From: Acuticoccus sp038745295 | GTDB lineage: Bacteria; Pseudomonadota; Alphaproteobacteria; Rhizobiales; Amorphaceae | Direction: 5' to 3' | Length of the DNA stretch: 64,000 bases | NCBI GenBank assembly: GCA_038745295.1 | Contig: JBCDLN010000001.1 | Coordinates: forward strand, 6,504-70,503 | Program-made: the position numbers and the translations under genes | The notes under the pieces: generated by a model | Databases searched by the model: none | What the model was told of the DNA's origin: nothing | The model's input: the letters and a program-made list of their open reading frames with translations, nothing else | Shown: piece by piece, positions 36,737-45,321 of the stretch | How positions within the stretch are numbered: position 1 is the first letter of the stretch | Layout: each line of letters opens with the position of its first letter

Positions 36737-37335
36737 TATCCCATCCTCACTTCTGACTGTTTCCAGGATTGTCGGGGTTTGTCGTCGCCATGCCCCAGTC
36801 CTGTATCCGAGCGTCGGTTCGCAGTTTCCCTGTCATGGCAACTTCCGCCCACAACGCCCGAGGGCATATGACGCCGACGCGGCCACACTTTGTTTAAGGT
36901 TTGCCTTAACGTGCTCGCTGTTGCAAGAATTTTGGCCGGAACGGTCAAGGTTATGGGGGGATGGCTCTTGAACGTGTTGGCCGTGCTGCGAGGGGGAGTG
37001 TCTGCCGCTCGGCGACGGCGGATCCGGAGCGCTGGGCCGGCCGTGCGTTGTGTGTCTTTGCGTTCAATTCGCTAAAGCTCTGGATTAATTTTGTATGGCG
37101 CGCTCAATAAACGCTTGCCGCGTTGGACGGTTCTCGGACTGACAGTGCTGAGCGTGAGAGCGTGAACGGTCTGATCGGGCCGCCCCACAGCGGACATAGA
37201 ATGGCCTCAGAGCCTGCGAGTACGTGCCGCGTTGGATTGAGCTCTGTGCTGTCAGCTCAAAGAGAATAGCGTGTCGTCTGGGTCTCTGGAGATCCAGGGT
37301 TTTCTGGGGTGTGGGCCCGATCTTGGGTCCGGGCT
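36737..37335. other. Gene-free region upstream of the RTX gene
   Basis: About 600 bases with no supported gene. A small inverted repeat TTAAGG-TTTG-CCTTAA (36894-36909) is present and could be a regulator site. The 36737-36900 part should hold the promoter of the minus-strand RTX gene. I see no tRNA, insertion sequence or other feature. Confidence 0.4.
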
Positions 37336-38313
37336 TTAGATGAGAATGCGCTCCACCTCATCGAGGCTGATCTCGTCGGCCCGGCGGTCATAAAGCTGCG
37401 TGGTGCGGGTGGAGGCGTGGTTTGCCATCTGCGCGGCCTTCTCCAGCGTTCCGTCGTTTTTGAGGTACGCGGTGATGCCGGTGGCGCGAAAGGTGTGGCA
37501 GCCGATGGGCGTTTGGATGCCGGCCTGCCGCGCCCGTCGCCGGATCATCGCCCACACATTCGCCTGGGGGAGGGGGCGGGCGGACAGTTGTTTGGTGTGC
37601 CGGTCGATGGTGCGGAAGACATAAGACTTGCGCTCGTCCCAGAGGCTGCAGCCATCCAGATAGTCATACAAAAAGGCTTCCAGCGTGTGGTGGCAGGGCA
37701 CGTCATGCCGCTTGCCGCCCTTTTCGTGGAGCCGGACCCAAAGCCGCCGGTTCTGGGTGTAGATGTCTTCCACTTTCAGCGAGAGCGCGGCGCCCACGCG
37801 GGCGAAGGAATAAACCATCAGCCCGATGAGGGCGCGGTCGCGCAGACCGACCGGTTTTGATGTGTTGATGGCGTCCAGCAGCTGCCGCGCCTCGGCCGGT
37901 TCCAGCACGGGGGTTTTGCCGCGCCGCACGATGTGTTTGGGGCCGCGCACGGACGCGGCCGGGTTGGTGGGCACCACCTGGCCGACGACGAGCCAGTCAA
38001 ACAGCGCGCGGATCCCGGCGAGCCGCTGCTTCACGGTGGGTACGGAGTGGGTCCGTCCCAGTTCCTCGATCCAGGCTGCCACGTGGATCGGTTGGACATC
38101 GCCGAGTGTCTTCACGCTTAGCGTGTCGCACCAAGCGGCGAACTCGACCGCACTCTTTATATAAGAGCGCCGTGTGTTCGGGTTGCGGATGTGAACGGCG
38201 AAGAATTCTAAGAAGCGGTTGCGGGCGTGGTCGTCCGCTGAGGCAAACAGAGCCGGCAGGGTCGGACCGGGTTTGGCGGGGGTGATGAGGGCCTGTCCAG
38301 AGCCGTTCTTCAT
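37336..38313 (-). CDS. Tyrosine recombinase/integrase (XerC/D-like)
   Basis: Site-specific recombinase of 325 residues. A SAM-like N-domain (about 28-115) is followed by the catalytic domain with the full set: Arg172 (YSFARVGAALSL), Lys near 198-201, His273-Arg276 (CHTFRATG), His299 (ANHAST) and Tyr308 (QLYDRR). The first in-frame ATG (38340) adds 9 residues; 38313 starts a more typical chain. It could resolve plasmid multimers or move the neighbouring genes. In the AT-rich sequence before it, ATACAT and ATGTAT arms (38335 and 38361) flank a 20-base spacer and might be its site or an operator, which is a guess. Confidence 0.87.
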   Translation of the reverse strand: MKNGSGQALITPAKPGPTLPALFASADDHARNRFLEFFAVHIRNPNTRRSYIKSAVEFAAWCDTLSVKTLGDVQPIHVAAWIEELGRTHSVPTVKQRLAGIRALFDWLVVGQVVPTNPAASVRGPKHIVRRGKTPVLEPAEARQLLDAINTSKPVGLRDRALIGLMVYSFARVGAALSLKVEDIYTQNRRLWVRLHEKGGKRHDVPCHHTLEAFLYDYLDGCSLWDERKSYVFRTIDRHTKQLSARPLPQANVWAMIRRRARQAGIQTPIGCHTFRATGITAYLKNDGTLEKAAQMANHASTRTTQLYDRRADEISLDEVERILI

Positions 38314-38531
38314 GGCACCAAAATGGCACACTATATACATTGGATAAAGGATATTATCATATGTATTTTGCGTTCTCTTTTATGCCGGGCGCCGGGGCGG
38401 GTACCCCGACGTGGAAACCGGTATGGTCGTGGAGTGCGTCGCACCGCTCCTCGCAGCGCACCAGACGCCAATAAATCCGTCACTCCTCGTGAGATCGAGG
38501 GTGGTTTTTATGGTGTCATTCCCGCCCGACC

Positions 38532-40097
38532 CTAATGCGTAGAACCTTTGGGCCAGTCCATTGTGATGGGTGCGGATTGAGAGCTGGATGTGTTCCGCTT
38601 GACGATATCGGCGAGCGAAAACGTCTCATTGATTGTCTTCCAGCCCAATGCGCTGAAGGTTCTCTCGTTGAAGACGTTGACCGATAGCAACGGATTGGTC
38701 AGCGCATGGGAGAAGGCGTCAAGTGCCACCATACGCCCGATCATCGGTGGAACAGCTGATTCCACGGGCGCATCTTCAGCCATCAGGCCAACATAAAATT
38801 CGATCTGATCGACACTTGAATACACCGCTTTGAGAGCATTGATCCGCGTTTCGTCGCCTGTAATCTGGTTAAAGTCGGTCACAGTCGGGTACGACATGGC
38901 CGTCCGGTACGTGTTGTAGCTTGCGACTTGGGTTTCTCGCCCTTGGAGGATGGTTGCAAGTTCAACCGGCAACAGGAATTTGGCTGTGTTTGCCAAACCG
39001 AGCCGCCATGCACGGTTGGCAGATGCCGCGGCCAACATCTCTTGCACTCCGTGCTCAATGAGGAGTTGGTTGTTGAGCAGAAGAGTTGCGCTTGGGTACT
39101 GTTGCTGCGCGACGGTGACTTCGGACGGCACCAATGAATGCCAGCGATAAAGAAGGTTGAACTCAACCGGAATCCAGTTCGGCCGGTTCCACTTGGCTTC
39201 CCAAACAAACTGCGGGAAGGCGCGCAGGCGGAAATGATACGGTGCGATGTGGTTGATATATTCTTCAATGACGACCTTGATGAGCATTGCAATCATCGTA
39301 TTGCGCGAGACTTCGAACACCCGGTCGTCGTCCCAAGATGGTTCTTGGGCCGCAATGTTGTCCGCAATTCGATTATGCTCCCGCAGAAACAACGTGGTCA
39401 TCGCGGCGGTGAAGGGCGTTGAGTTTGAGCGCTCTCCTGCGAAGGCAAAGATCGTCCGCTTTTGTTCCAGCGGGGTATCGTCAGAAAGTCGAGAGGGGAG
39501 GGGCAAACCCTCAAATTCCGGCTTGAGGTTGCCGTCTTCGTCAAATAGGCGCGGCGCGAATTCGCCTTCGGTACTCTCGACTGACTTTAAACGACCTTTG
39601 CGATGCGGATCGTGCAATCGAACAAGCGTGGTATGATGTTCAGTATATCCATAAATCTGGTTGAGATCGATCTGATGGCTGGTTCGCGTGCGTCGTCTAT
39701 CTTCATCGTCCGTGAGAAGAAATCCGTCAGTAAACCATTGCGCGAACACCGGAAACAACATTGTTGATTTGGGTGATAGTGTCGGACCGCTTTCAGGAAT
39801 CCGAAACAGCGCAGCAACATCTTGGGCATCCGGTAAGTTGGGAATTTCGGTCGCAGGTGCGCGACGGCCAAAATATGTCTTGTCCATCAGGCTTCGCCAG
39901 GACGTGTAGTTCGACAGTGTTGAGAACGCATGCGGTCTATTCACGGCCTTGCTCATCGCATTATTGATGATGAGGCGGTTCACCAAGCGCTCCAAGAAGG
40001 GCACCGATTGCAAAAACGACCATAATGGTCTGAAGCGTTTTAAGGCTGTGGACTGTATTGTGTTGATGAAGCCGTCGCGGCTGGTATCGCGTTTCAT
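38532..40097 (-). CDS. Cyclooxygenase-like heme dioxygenase (animal peroxidase superfamily)
   Basis: Predicted fatty-acid dioxygenase with clear similarity to animal prostaglandin H synthases from end to end, though without EGF domain or signal peptide. Aligned by eye: LPDAQ near 88-92; FAQWFTDGF (118-126) over the distal site; HQIDLNQIYG (141-150); LFLREHNRIAD (236-246); VVIEEYINHI (275-284); LYRWH (316-320) with Tyr317 and His320 at the catalytic Tyr and proximal heme His of COX; and Ser463 (AFSHAL) at the aspirin serine. Gln120 is kept, but Asp124 stands where the distal His should be. An amphipathic N-terminal region (about 25-50) may be a membrane-binding segment. One base separates it from the upstream P450 gene. 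Substrate and product are inference. Confidence 0.87.
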   Translation of the reverse strand: MKRDTSRDGFINTIQSTALKRFRPLWSFLQSVPFLERLVNRLIINNAMSKAVNRPHAFSTLSNYTSWRSLMDKTYFGRRAPATEIPNLPDAQDVAALFRIPESGPTLSPKSTMLFPVFAQWFTDGFLLTDDEDRRRTRTSHQIDLNQIYGYTEHHTTLVRLHDPHRKGRLKSVESTEGEFAPRLFDEDGNLKPEFEGLPLPSRLSDDTPLEQKRTIFAFAGERSNSTPFTAAMTTLFLREHNRIADNIAAQEPSWDDDRVFEVSRNTMIAMLIKVVIEEYINHIAPYHFRLRAFPQFVWEAKWNRPNWIPVEFNLLYRWHSLVPSEVTVAQQQYPSATLLLNNQLLIEHGVQEMLAAASANRAWRLGLANTAKFLLPVELATILQGRETQVASYNTYRTAMSYPTVTDFNQITGDETRINALKAVYSSVDQIEFYVGLMAEDAPVESAVPPMIGRMVALDAFSHALTNPLLSVNVFNERTFSALGWKTINETFSLADIVKRNTSSSQSAPITMDWPKGSTH

Positions 40098-40098
40098 A

Positions 40099-41325
40099 TC
40101 AACCCGCCCTAAGACGCACCCGATAGTGTTCGGGGAAGGGTCCGTCCTTGTAATCGATCGTGCCGCCGCAATCGTCTAGTGGCGTGACATTCGCCAAGAA
40201 GATTTGCCGGACTGTTTCTGGAATGATCTGTTCGCCGACATAGCGGCCAAGACATTCGTGATGGCCGCGACCAAAGTGTGAGTATGTGTCGTGCGGCCGA
40301 TCGCCGGAAAATGTTTGCGGGTCCGGCGTGTAGCCGGGCGAGGCCATCGGCGAAACCGTCATTAACGCGATGAGACTGCCAGCGCTCACCGACCGCGCGT
40401 GCGGGCGGCCTGGCGCCAATGTTGCCTCGCGCGATGCAACGCGCAGAACGAACGTGTTGATGGGGTCAAAGCGCAGGGCTTCCCACACCAACGGATCGAA
40501 TTTTGCCGGATCGTCTTTGGCGTTGTGGGCGGCCTCGCACCGGGCGGGATCGGACAAAAGCTGCCGCGTTGCCTGGATGATGGCGTGGGCGCTGGTCTCC
40601 ACCGCGCCGACCAAAAGCCCGGCCGCGTTGGACAAGACGCGCGATCGCTCCATCGCATGGGTGGTAGCGCTCAAACGGGCGAGCCGCGCGAGCACAGTCT
40701 CACTGCAGTCGTCAAATCCAGCCTCGATCCGCTGATCGATCCAGGCGCGCAACGCGACGCCCGCCTCGATGCCGGCTTGATACAACGCCGGATCGCGCGT
40801 CAGATTGTAGAAAAACGCCATCTGCGTGGCTCTCGACCATGCAAGCAGCGTGGTTTCATCGGGACCCGACACACCGAAATATTGGTCAACAATGTGCGCG
40901 GGGACTTGGCGTCCCACCGTCGCCGCGAGATCCACTTCGCCTGAGCAACTTTTGAGAATTGCACTGGCTTTTGATGCCACCAGCGCGCGAATACGCGGCA
41001 GATCCTCCCAGCGCAGGAGGCTCCGCATGACGCTTTTCTCATAATAGTTTTCGTTGGCCCCGTCGCGCGCCAGCATAAATGGCCCGACAGAAGGGTCCAT
41101 GTTGGGGGCGTGCGGTACATTGAAGACTTCGTGCCGCGACAGCGCGTCGACAACATCTTGCGCATCGGCCACCACCACAAAAGACGGCGTTTGTAGAATG
41201 GGGCGATGCGCTGTGAGTTCGGCTGACAAAGCAAACGGCGCGTTACGGGCAGCCTGAAGAAAGAAGCCGACCTTTTGAGCAGGCTGATCATCAGGAATTT
41301 GATCGTATTTGTCTAAGAAATTCAT
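40099..41325 (-). CDS. Cytochrome P450, possible hydroperoxide-metabolising partner
   Basis: Complete P450 of about 408 residues. Visible are the I-helix motif VGAVETS (239-245, with the acid-alcohol pair), ExxR as EALR (282-285), and the Cys loop FGRGHHECLG (351-360) with heme-ligand Cys358 and His in place of the usual Arg. The frame opens at 41361, but the ATG at 41325 is preferred. It is the first gene of a two-gene unit with the dioxygenase (one base between them), reading away from galE. Known precedents for such pairing are fungal linoleate diol synthases (dioxygenase-P450 fusions) and animal prostacyclin and thromboxane synthases. It may act as a hydroperoxide isomerase or as a normal monooxygenase. 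Confidence 0.88.
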   Translation of the reverse strand: MNFLDKYDQIPDDQPAQKVGFFLQAARNAPFALSAELTAHRPILQTPSFVVVADAQDVVDALSRHEVFNVPHAPNMDPSVGPFMLARDGANENYYEKSVMRSLLRWEDLPRIRALVASKASAILKSCSGEVDLAATVGRQVPAHIVDQYFGVSGPDETTLLAWSRATQMAFFYNLTRDPALYQAGIEAGVALRAWIDQRIEAGFDDCSETVLARLARLSATTHAMERSRVLSNAAGLLVGAVETSAHAIIQATRQLLSDPARCEAAHNAKDDPAKFDPLVWEALRFDPINTFVLRVASREATLAPGRPHARSVSAGSLIALMTVSPMASPGYTPDPQTFSGDRPHDTYSHFGRGHHECLGRYVGEQIIPETVRQIFLANVTPLDDCGGTIDYKDGPFPEHYRVRLRAG

Positions 41326-41667
41326 GATGTCCGCTCTAATCCTTCGAGGAATAATGATCACAATTCAAAACTGCACCCGTTAATTAACACAGCGAGAGAT
41401 CGAGGGCCACTCACGCCGTCCAACGATGATCATGGCGCGGCTGGCGCTCCGGTCTGAGGCCTCACCGCCGGCCTTATGGCGCCAATATGCTGACGTTCGT
41501 GATGCGAAACGGGTATAGAAGTACCAGCTGCTTTGCCCGATCTGCCGGTCGACCCGTGGCCGGGCTTGCGTTAGGGGAGGCCGGGTGCGTCGGCCCAAGC
41601 CGCTCACCCCAAAGGGGCGATCTCACGACGCTCCCAGCAACGCTCGGGTTGAAGGACAAGGCTCCCA
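41326..41667. promoter_or_regulatory. Divergent intergenic region of the P450 operon and galE
   Basis: 342 bases without a supported gene between minus-strand P450 and plus-strand galE. A 10-base palindrome GTTAATTAAC is at 41379-41388, next to an AT-rich patch (41350-41388) that is the likely promoter area of the P450/dioxygenase pair. No full sigma-70 promoter can be fixed by eye. Confidence 0.45.
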
Positions 41668-42645
41668 ATGACCATTCTCGTCACCGGCGGTGCCGGATAT
41701 ATTGGCTCGCACGCCTGCAAAGCGCTCGCGGCCGCAGGGCACACCCCCATCGCCTATGACGATCTTTCGACCGGTCACCGTTCCGCTGTCCGCTTCGGCC
41801 CCTTCGAACACGGCTCCATCTTGGACACCACACGCCTTGCCGAGGTGATGCGCCGGCATGGCTGTCACACCGTTATCCACTTCGCAGCGCTCTCCACGGT
41901 GGGGGAAGCGGCGACGCGGCCGGACCTTTATTGGCGGGTCAATGTGGCCGGCACTCTGGCGCTTCTGGATGCCATGCGCCTTGTGGGCATCAACCGGCTG
42001 GTCTTTTCCTCCACCTGCGCGGTCTATGGCATTCCGGTGCAAATGCCGATCACAGAAGCCACGCCCTGTGCGCCGCTCAATGTTTATGGCGAGACCAAAT
42101 TTGCCATGGAGCGGATGCTGGAGGCGCACGCCAATGCCTATGGGCTTGCGGCGGTGGCGCTGCGCTATTTCAACGCCGCCGGCGCCGATCCTGACGGGAT
42201 GATCGGCGAAGAACACGACCCTGAAACCCACGCGATCCCGCTGATTTTGCAGACCGCAGCGGGCCAGCGCGCCCACTTTACTGTGTTTGGCGAAGACTAT
42301 GAGACCCGCGATGGCTCCTGCGTGCGCGACTATGTGCACGTCACTGACCTTGCTGATGCCCATGTCCGCGCGCTCGATGTTTTGCGCGAAGGCACCATGG
42401 ACGCCATCAATCTGGGCTCAGGCGATGGCTTTACCGTGCGCGAGGTGGTGGGTGTCGCCCGGCAGATCACCGGCCGCGAGATCGCGGTCGAGAGCGGGCC
42501 ACGCCGGGTGGGCGATCCGCCCGTTTTGACGGCCAACGCCACCAAAGCTGAGGCGGTGCTTGGCTGGACACCCCAGCATTCTGGCCTTGATGAGATTATT
42601 GGCACCGCATGGCGCTGGATGAGCGAATTCAGCCCCCGCCGGTAA
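41668..42645 (+). CDS. galE: UDP-glucose 4-epimerase
   Basis: Interconverts UDP-glucose and UDP-galactose with bound NAD. ILVTGGAGYIGSHACKAL is the NAD loop, HFAALSTVGEA a GalE hallmark, FSSTCAVYG and NVYGETKFAMERML hold the catalytic Ser/Thr, Tyr and Lys, and RYFNAAGADPDG is diagnostic. 325 residues, normal. AAGGA lies about 12 bases before the ATG. It supplies UDP-galactose to the second polysaccharide locus. A GC-rich hairpin lies 69 bases past the stop. Confidence 0.95.
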   Translation: MTILVTGGAGYIGSHACKALAAAGHTPIAYDDLSTGHRSAVRFGPFEHGSILDTTRLAEVMRRHGCHTVIHFAALSTVGEAATRPDLYWRVNVAGTLALLDAMRLVGINRLVFSSTCAVYGIPVQMPITEATPCAPLNVYGETKFAMERMLEAHANAYGLAAVALRYFNAAGADPDGMIGEEHDPETHAIPLILQTAAGQRAHFTVFGEDYETRDGSCVRDYVHVTDLADAHVRALDVLREGTMDAINLGSGDGFTVREVVGVARQITGREIAVESGPRRVGDPPVLTANATKAEAVLGWTPQHSGLDEIIGTAWRWMSEFSPRR

Positions 42646-42713
42646 TGCGCTGCCGACCGGCTGGATCGGCCTGATCTCAGATCGAACTGTGTTCTGCCGC
42701 GCACCCCAAAACA

Positions 42714-42749
42714 CATTCACCCGCCACAGCCGTGCTGGGCGGGTGAATG
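42714..42749. terminator. 12-base hairpin after galE, candidate terminator
   Basis: CATTCACCCGCC (42714-42725) is the exact reverse complement of GGCGGGTGAATG (42738-42749), with a 12-base loop. No T-run follows on either strand, so it may be a Rho-associated or mRNA-stabilising hairpin rather than a classic terminator. Confidence 0.5.
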
Positions 42750-43238
42750 CTGGCCACGATACGCATGGCCATCCCTGAAAAACAGCCCGTTTAAAATTCG
42801 TCCAAGCAGTATGACATGCGCTGATGAAAAACTCGATTGAGGCCAGCCAACACAGCCTGTGCTTACGCGATACTTAGAAGCACATGCGGTGGGGGGGTGA
42901 TGACTGGGCTGTGTGACTGACCTCGTTCTGTGTCTCTCTTCGATGCACTACACATATTGGTTAGCGAGCCGTGATGATGTGACGGAGATCACGCCTTCTC
43001 CCTATGGGTCGAACTTTTTCAGCCTTCGGTTCATTGCGGTTCACAAAGCGCCGTTGCGCATGACGGCGCGGCCTCGATCCTGGCCTCACACACTGGCCCA
43101 GTCGCTGGGTTGCAGTGCGGTAGGCGATGGCCTAGCCACCACCCATCGCACAACCTACGACAGCGCGCTGGCCTGTGGCGGTTCCCGTTTCTGGGGGGCA
43201 CGACTGAGGCTGATCGCTTCTGAGAGTCCGCACCGCCA
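42750..43238. other. Gene-free region before locus II glycosyltransferase
   Basis: About 490 bases. A 109-codon frame at 42913-43242 has no homology-like features and a poor start, and overlaps the real gene, so it is not called. The region probably contains the promoter of the 43239-47411 gene run. No repeats or RNA gene recognised. Confidence 0.4.
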
Positions 43239-44336
43239 ATGAGCCAACTGATCCTCAATGGGCGCTTTTTGACCCGTGCCGCGACCGGTGTGGACAGGGT
43301 CGCCATGGAGCTGGTGGCCGCGCTTCTGACGCGGGGACTGCCCGCACCGTTTGAGGGGCTGGTGACGCTGGCACCGAACGCGCCGGTGGTCGACAGCACC
43401 GAACGCCCCGCCGCGATGCTCTCAACGCTGAGGCCCACCACAAGCGGCCTCAACGGGCACCCGTGGGAGCAGTGGGCGTTGGCCCGCGCTCAGCCCCAGG
43501 ACTGGCTCCTCAGCCTGTGCAACACCGGGCCAATCACGCGTGCGCGCCAGGTGGCGATGATCCACGACGCCCAGGTGTTTACCCAGCCGCAGTCCTATTC
43601 ACGCGCCTTCAGAACCCTTTACCACCTCTTCCAGCCGCGCCTCGCCCGCAAAGCGGCCCTGGTGCTCACCGTCTCCGACTATTCCAAGCGGGAGCTGGAG
43701 CGGTTGAAAGTGGTCCCTGAGGGCAAGTGCCAGGTGGTGCACAATGGCGCGGATCATATCCTGCGCGTTGACCCCGATGAGACGATCTTGCAGCGCCACG
43801 GTTTGACGCCAGGGGGCTATTTGCTCGCCATCGGCAGCCTTGCGGCGCACAAGAACCTGCCGATGGCGGTGGCGGCGGCCAACGCCCGCCCCGACACCTC
43901 AATTCCCCTCGTCATCGCCGGCGGCGGCAACTCGTCCGTCTTCGCCGAGGCGGGCATTGCAGCCAGCGAAACGGTGAAACCCATCGGACGGGTGAGCGAT
44001 GCTGAACTGCGCGCCCTTTATGGCAACGCGACGGCGCTCGTCTTTCCCTCTTTCACCGAAGGCTTTGGGCTGCCGGCCGCTGAAGCGATGATGTGCGGCG
44101 CACCGGTGATTGCCTCCACAGGTGGCGCGATTCCTGAAGTGTGCGGCGAGGCCGCGCTGCTCCTTGATCCGAACGACCGTGAGGGCTGGACCGCAGCGTT
44201 GACCAAGGTGTGCGCCGATCCGGCGCTGAGACACCGTTTGAGCGAGGCGGGGCACACCCATGTGGCCCGCTTCACCTGGGCCCACGCGGCCGACATGTTG
44301 GCCGGCCATCTGGCCGCGCTGCCGGGTCCAAGGTGA
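43239..44336 (+). CDS. Glycosyltransferase family 4 (paralog of 46329)
   Basis: GT-B transferase of 365 residues, close to mannosyltransferase-type WbaZ/MtfB-like enzymes. LILNGRFLTRAATGVDRVAMELVAAL opens it with the acceptor loop; AMIHDAQVFTQPQSYSRAFR is a subgroup mark; LAIGSLAAHKNLPMAVAAA and FPSFTEGFGLPAAEAMMCGAPVIAS give the donor site and EX7E motif. It resembles the gene at 46329 along its whole length (shared NGRFL, HDAQVF, RVSDAELAALY-like and EGFGLP). First gene of a run with sulfotransferase, acyltransferase and the second glycosyltransferase. Confidence 0.88.
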   Translation: MSQLILNGRFLTRAATGVDRVAMELVAALLTRGLPAPFEGLVTLAPNAPVVDSTERPAAMLSTLRPTTSGLNGHPWEQWALARAQPQDWLLSLCNTGPITRARQVAMIHDAQVFTQPQSYSRAFRTLYHLFQPRLARKAALVLTVSDYSKRELERLKVVPEGKCQVVHNGADHILRVDPDETILQRHGLTPGGYLLAIGSLAAHKNLPMAVAAANARPDTSIPLVIAGGGNSSVFAEAGIAASETVKPIGRVSDAELRALYGNATALVFPSFTEGFGLPAAEAMMCGAPVIASTGGAIPEVCGEAALLLDPNDREGWTAALTKVCADPALRHRLSEAGHTHVARFTWAHAADMLAGHLAALPGPR

Positions 44337-44346
44337 GAGTGTGGAG

Positions 44347-45321
44347 ATGCTGCAGGAGGGTTCACAGCAGGTGACACCGCAGAACAGTTTGAAACGGCGT
44401 GTCGTGTTGGTGACCGGCACTCCTCGCTCGGGCACCACGGTGGTGGGCAACGCGCTCGCTCTCGCTGCGCACACCAAGGCCCTTTACGAGCCCATGAACA
44501 GGGATAGCGGCGACAAAATCATCCGCCGCTATTTTGAAGTGCCGGACGAAAACGGGTTCTCCACCGCGGACTGCGACGGCCTCATTGACCGTGTGGCTGG
44601 GCTTTCCCTGCAATTGCGGTCCGGCGCGTTCGACCATGAAAAGGGGCTTCGCCGTCTCGCCAAATTGATGATTGGCGGGCAATCGCGACATTCTTTGCGC
44701 ATGGCCCGGCTCGCGCTCGACGTGCGCCATGTGATTTGGAAGGATCCGTTCGCGCCTTTTGTGGCGCGCCGCGCGGTCGAGGAATTCGGCATTCCTGTGG
44801 TGATCACCGTGCGCCCGCCGCTGGCTGTGGCGGCGAGCTTCAAACGGCTCAATTGGCGCTTCGACGTTGCTGAACTCGACCGCAGCCTGCATGGCAAATA
44901 TTTGGCCAATCGACCGCTGAGTGACCCCGCCAACATCATCGAGCGCTCCGCCGCGCTTTGGCAAATGGTCTATGGCGAACTCAGCGAGCTCCACGCGCGC
45001 CATCCAAACGATGTTCGCATTGTCATGATGGATGGACTGATCGACACCGCGCAGGACACCTTCGCCGCACTTTACGCCGATCTGGGGCTTGAGGCGTCGA
45101 CCCAGGCACGAGCCGCCATCGCCAAAATGTTTCAGCCAACCAATGCGGCGAAGGCTGCAGTGCCTGCCGGCCATCCCCACAGCCGCAACCGCGATATCCG
45201 CACGGCCAACACCTATTGGTCAAAGCTTCTGGATGAGAGTGAGGTCGAAGCGGTCCGCACGCGCACAGCCGATGTAGAAGCCTACTTTGACCGGTCTGGT
45301 GGAGTAACCGTCAATGCATGA
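44347..45321 (+). CDS. Sulfotransferase family protein
   Basis: PAPS-dependent sulfotransferase of about 324 residues. RVVLVTGTPRSGTTVVGNALAL (about 18-39) carries the 5'-phosphosulfate loop PRSGTT. The later VVITVRPPLAVAASFKRL segment is the 3'-phosphate motif. HVIWKDPFAPFVARRAVEEFG is typical of sugar sulfotransferases. The open frame reaches back to 44260 inside the previous gene; ATG 44347, or GTG 44341 with AGG close by, is the likely start. The 3' end overlaps the acyltransferase start by 8 bases, so translation is coupled. Confidence 0.85.
   Translation: MLQEGSQQVTPQNSLKRRVVLVTGTPRSGTTVVGNALALAAHTKALYEPMNRDSGDKIIRRYFEVPDENGFSTADCDGLIDRVAGLSLQLRSGAFDHEKGLRRLAKLMIGGQSRHSLRMARLALDVRHVIWKDPFAPFVARRAVEEFGIPVVITVRPPLAVAASFKRLNWRFDVAELDRSLHGKYLANRPLSDPANIIERSAALWQMVYGELSELHARHPNDVRIVMMDGLIDTAQDTFAALYADLGLEASTQARAAIAKMFQPTNAAKAAVPAGHPHSRNRDIRTANTYWSKLLDESEVEAVRTRTADVEAYFDRSGGVTVNA

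Noticed and set aside
38687..38702. GTTGACCGATAGCAAC as a fourth parS site
   Set aside because: Two fixed positions of the consensus fail, it is not palindromic, and it lies inside a coding region.
42913..43242. 109-codon frame upstream of the locus II glycosyltransferase
   Set aside because: Overlaps the true start of the next gene, has poor start context and no recognisable feature.
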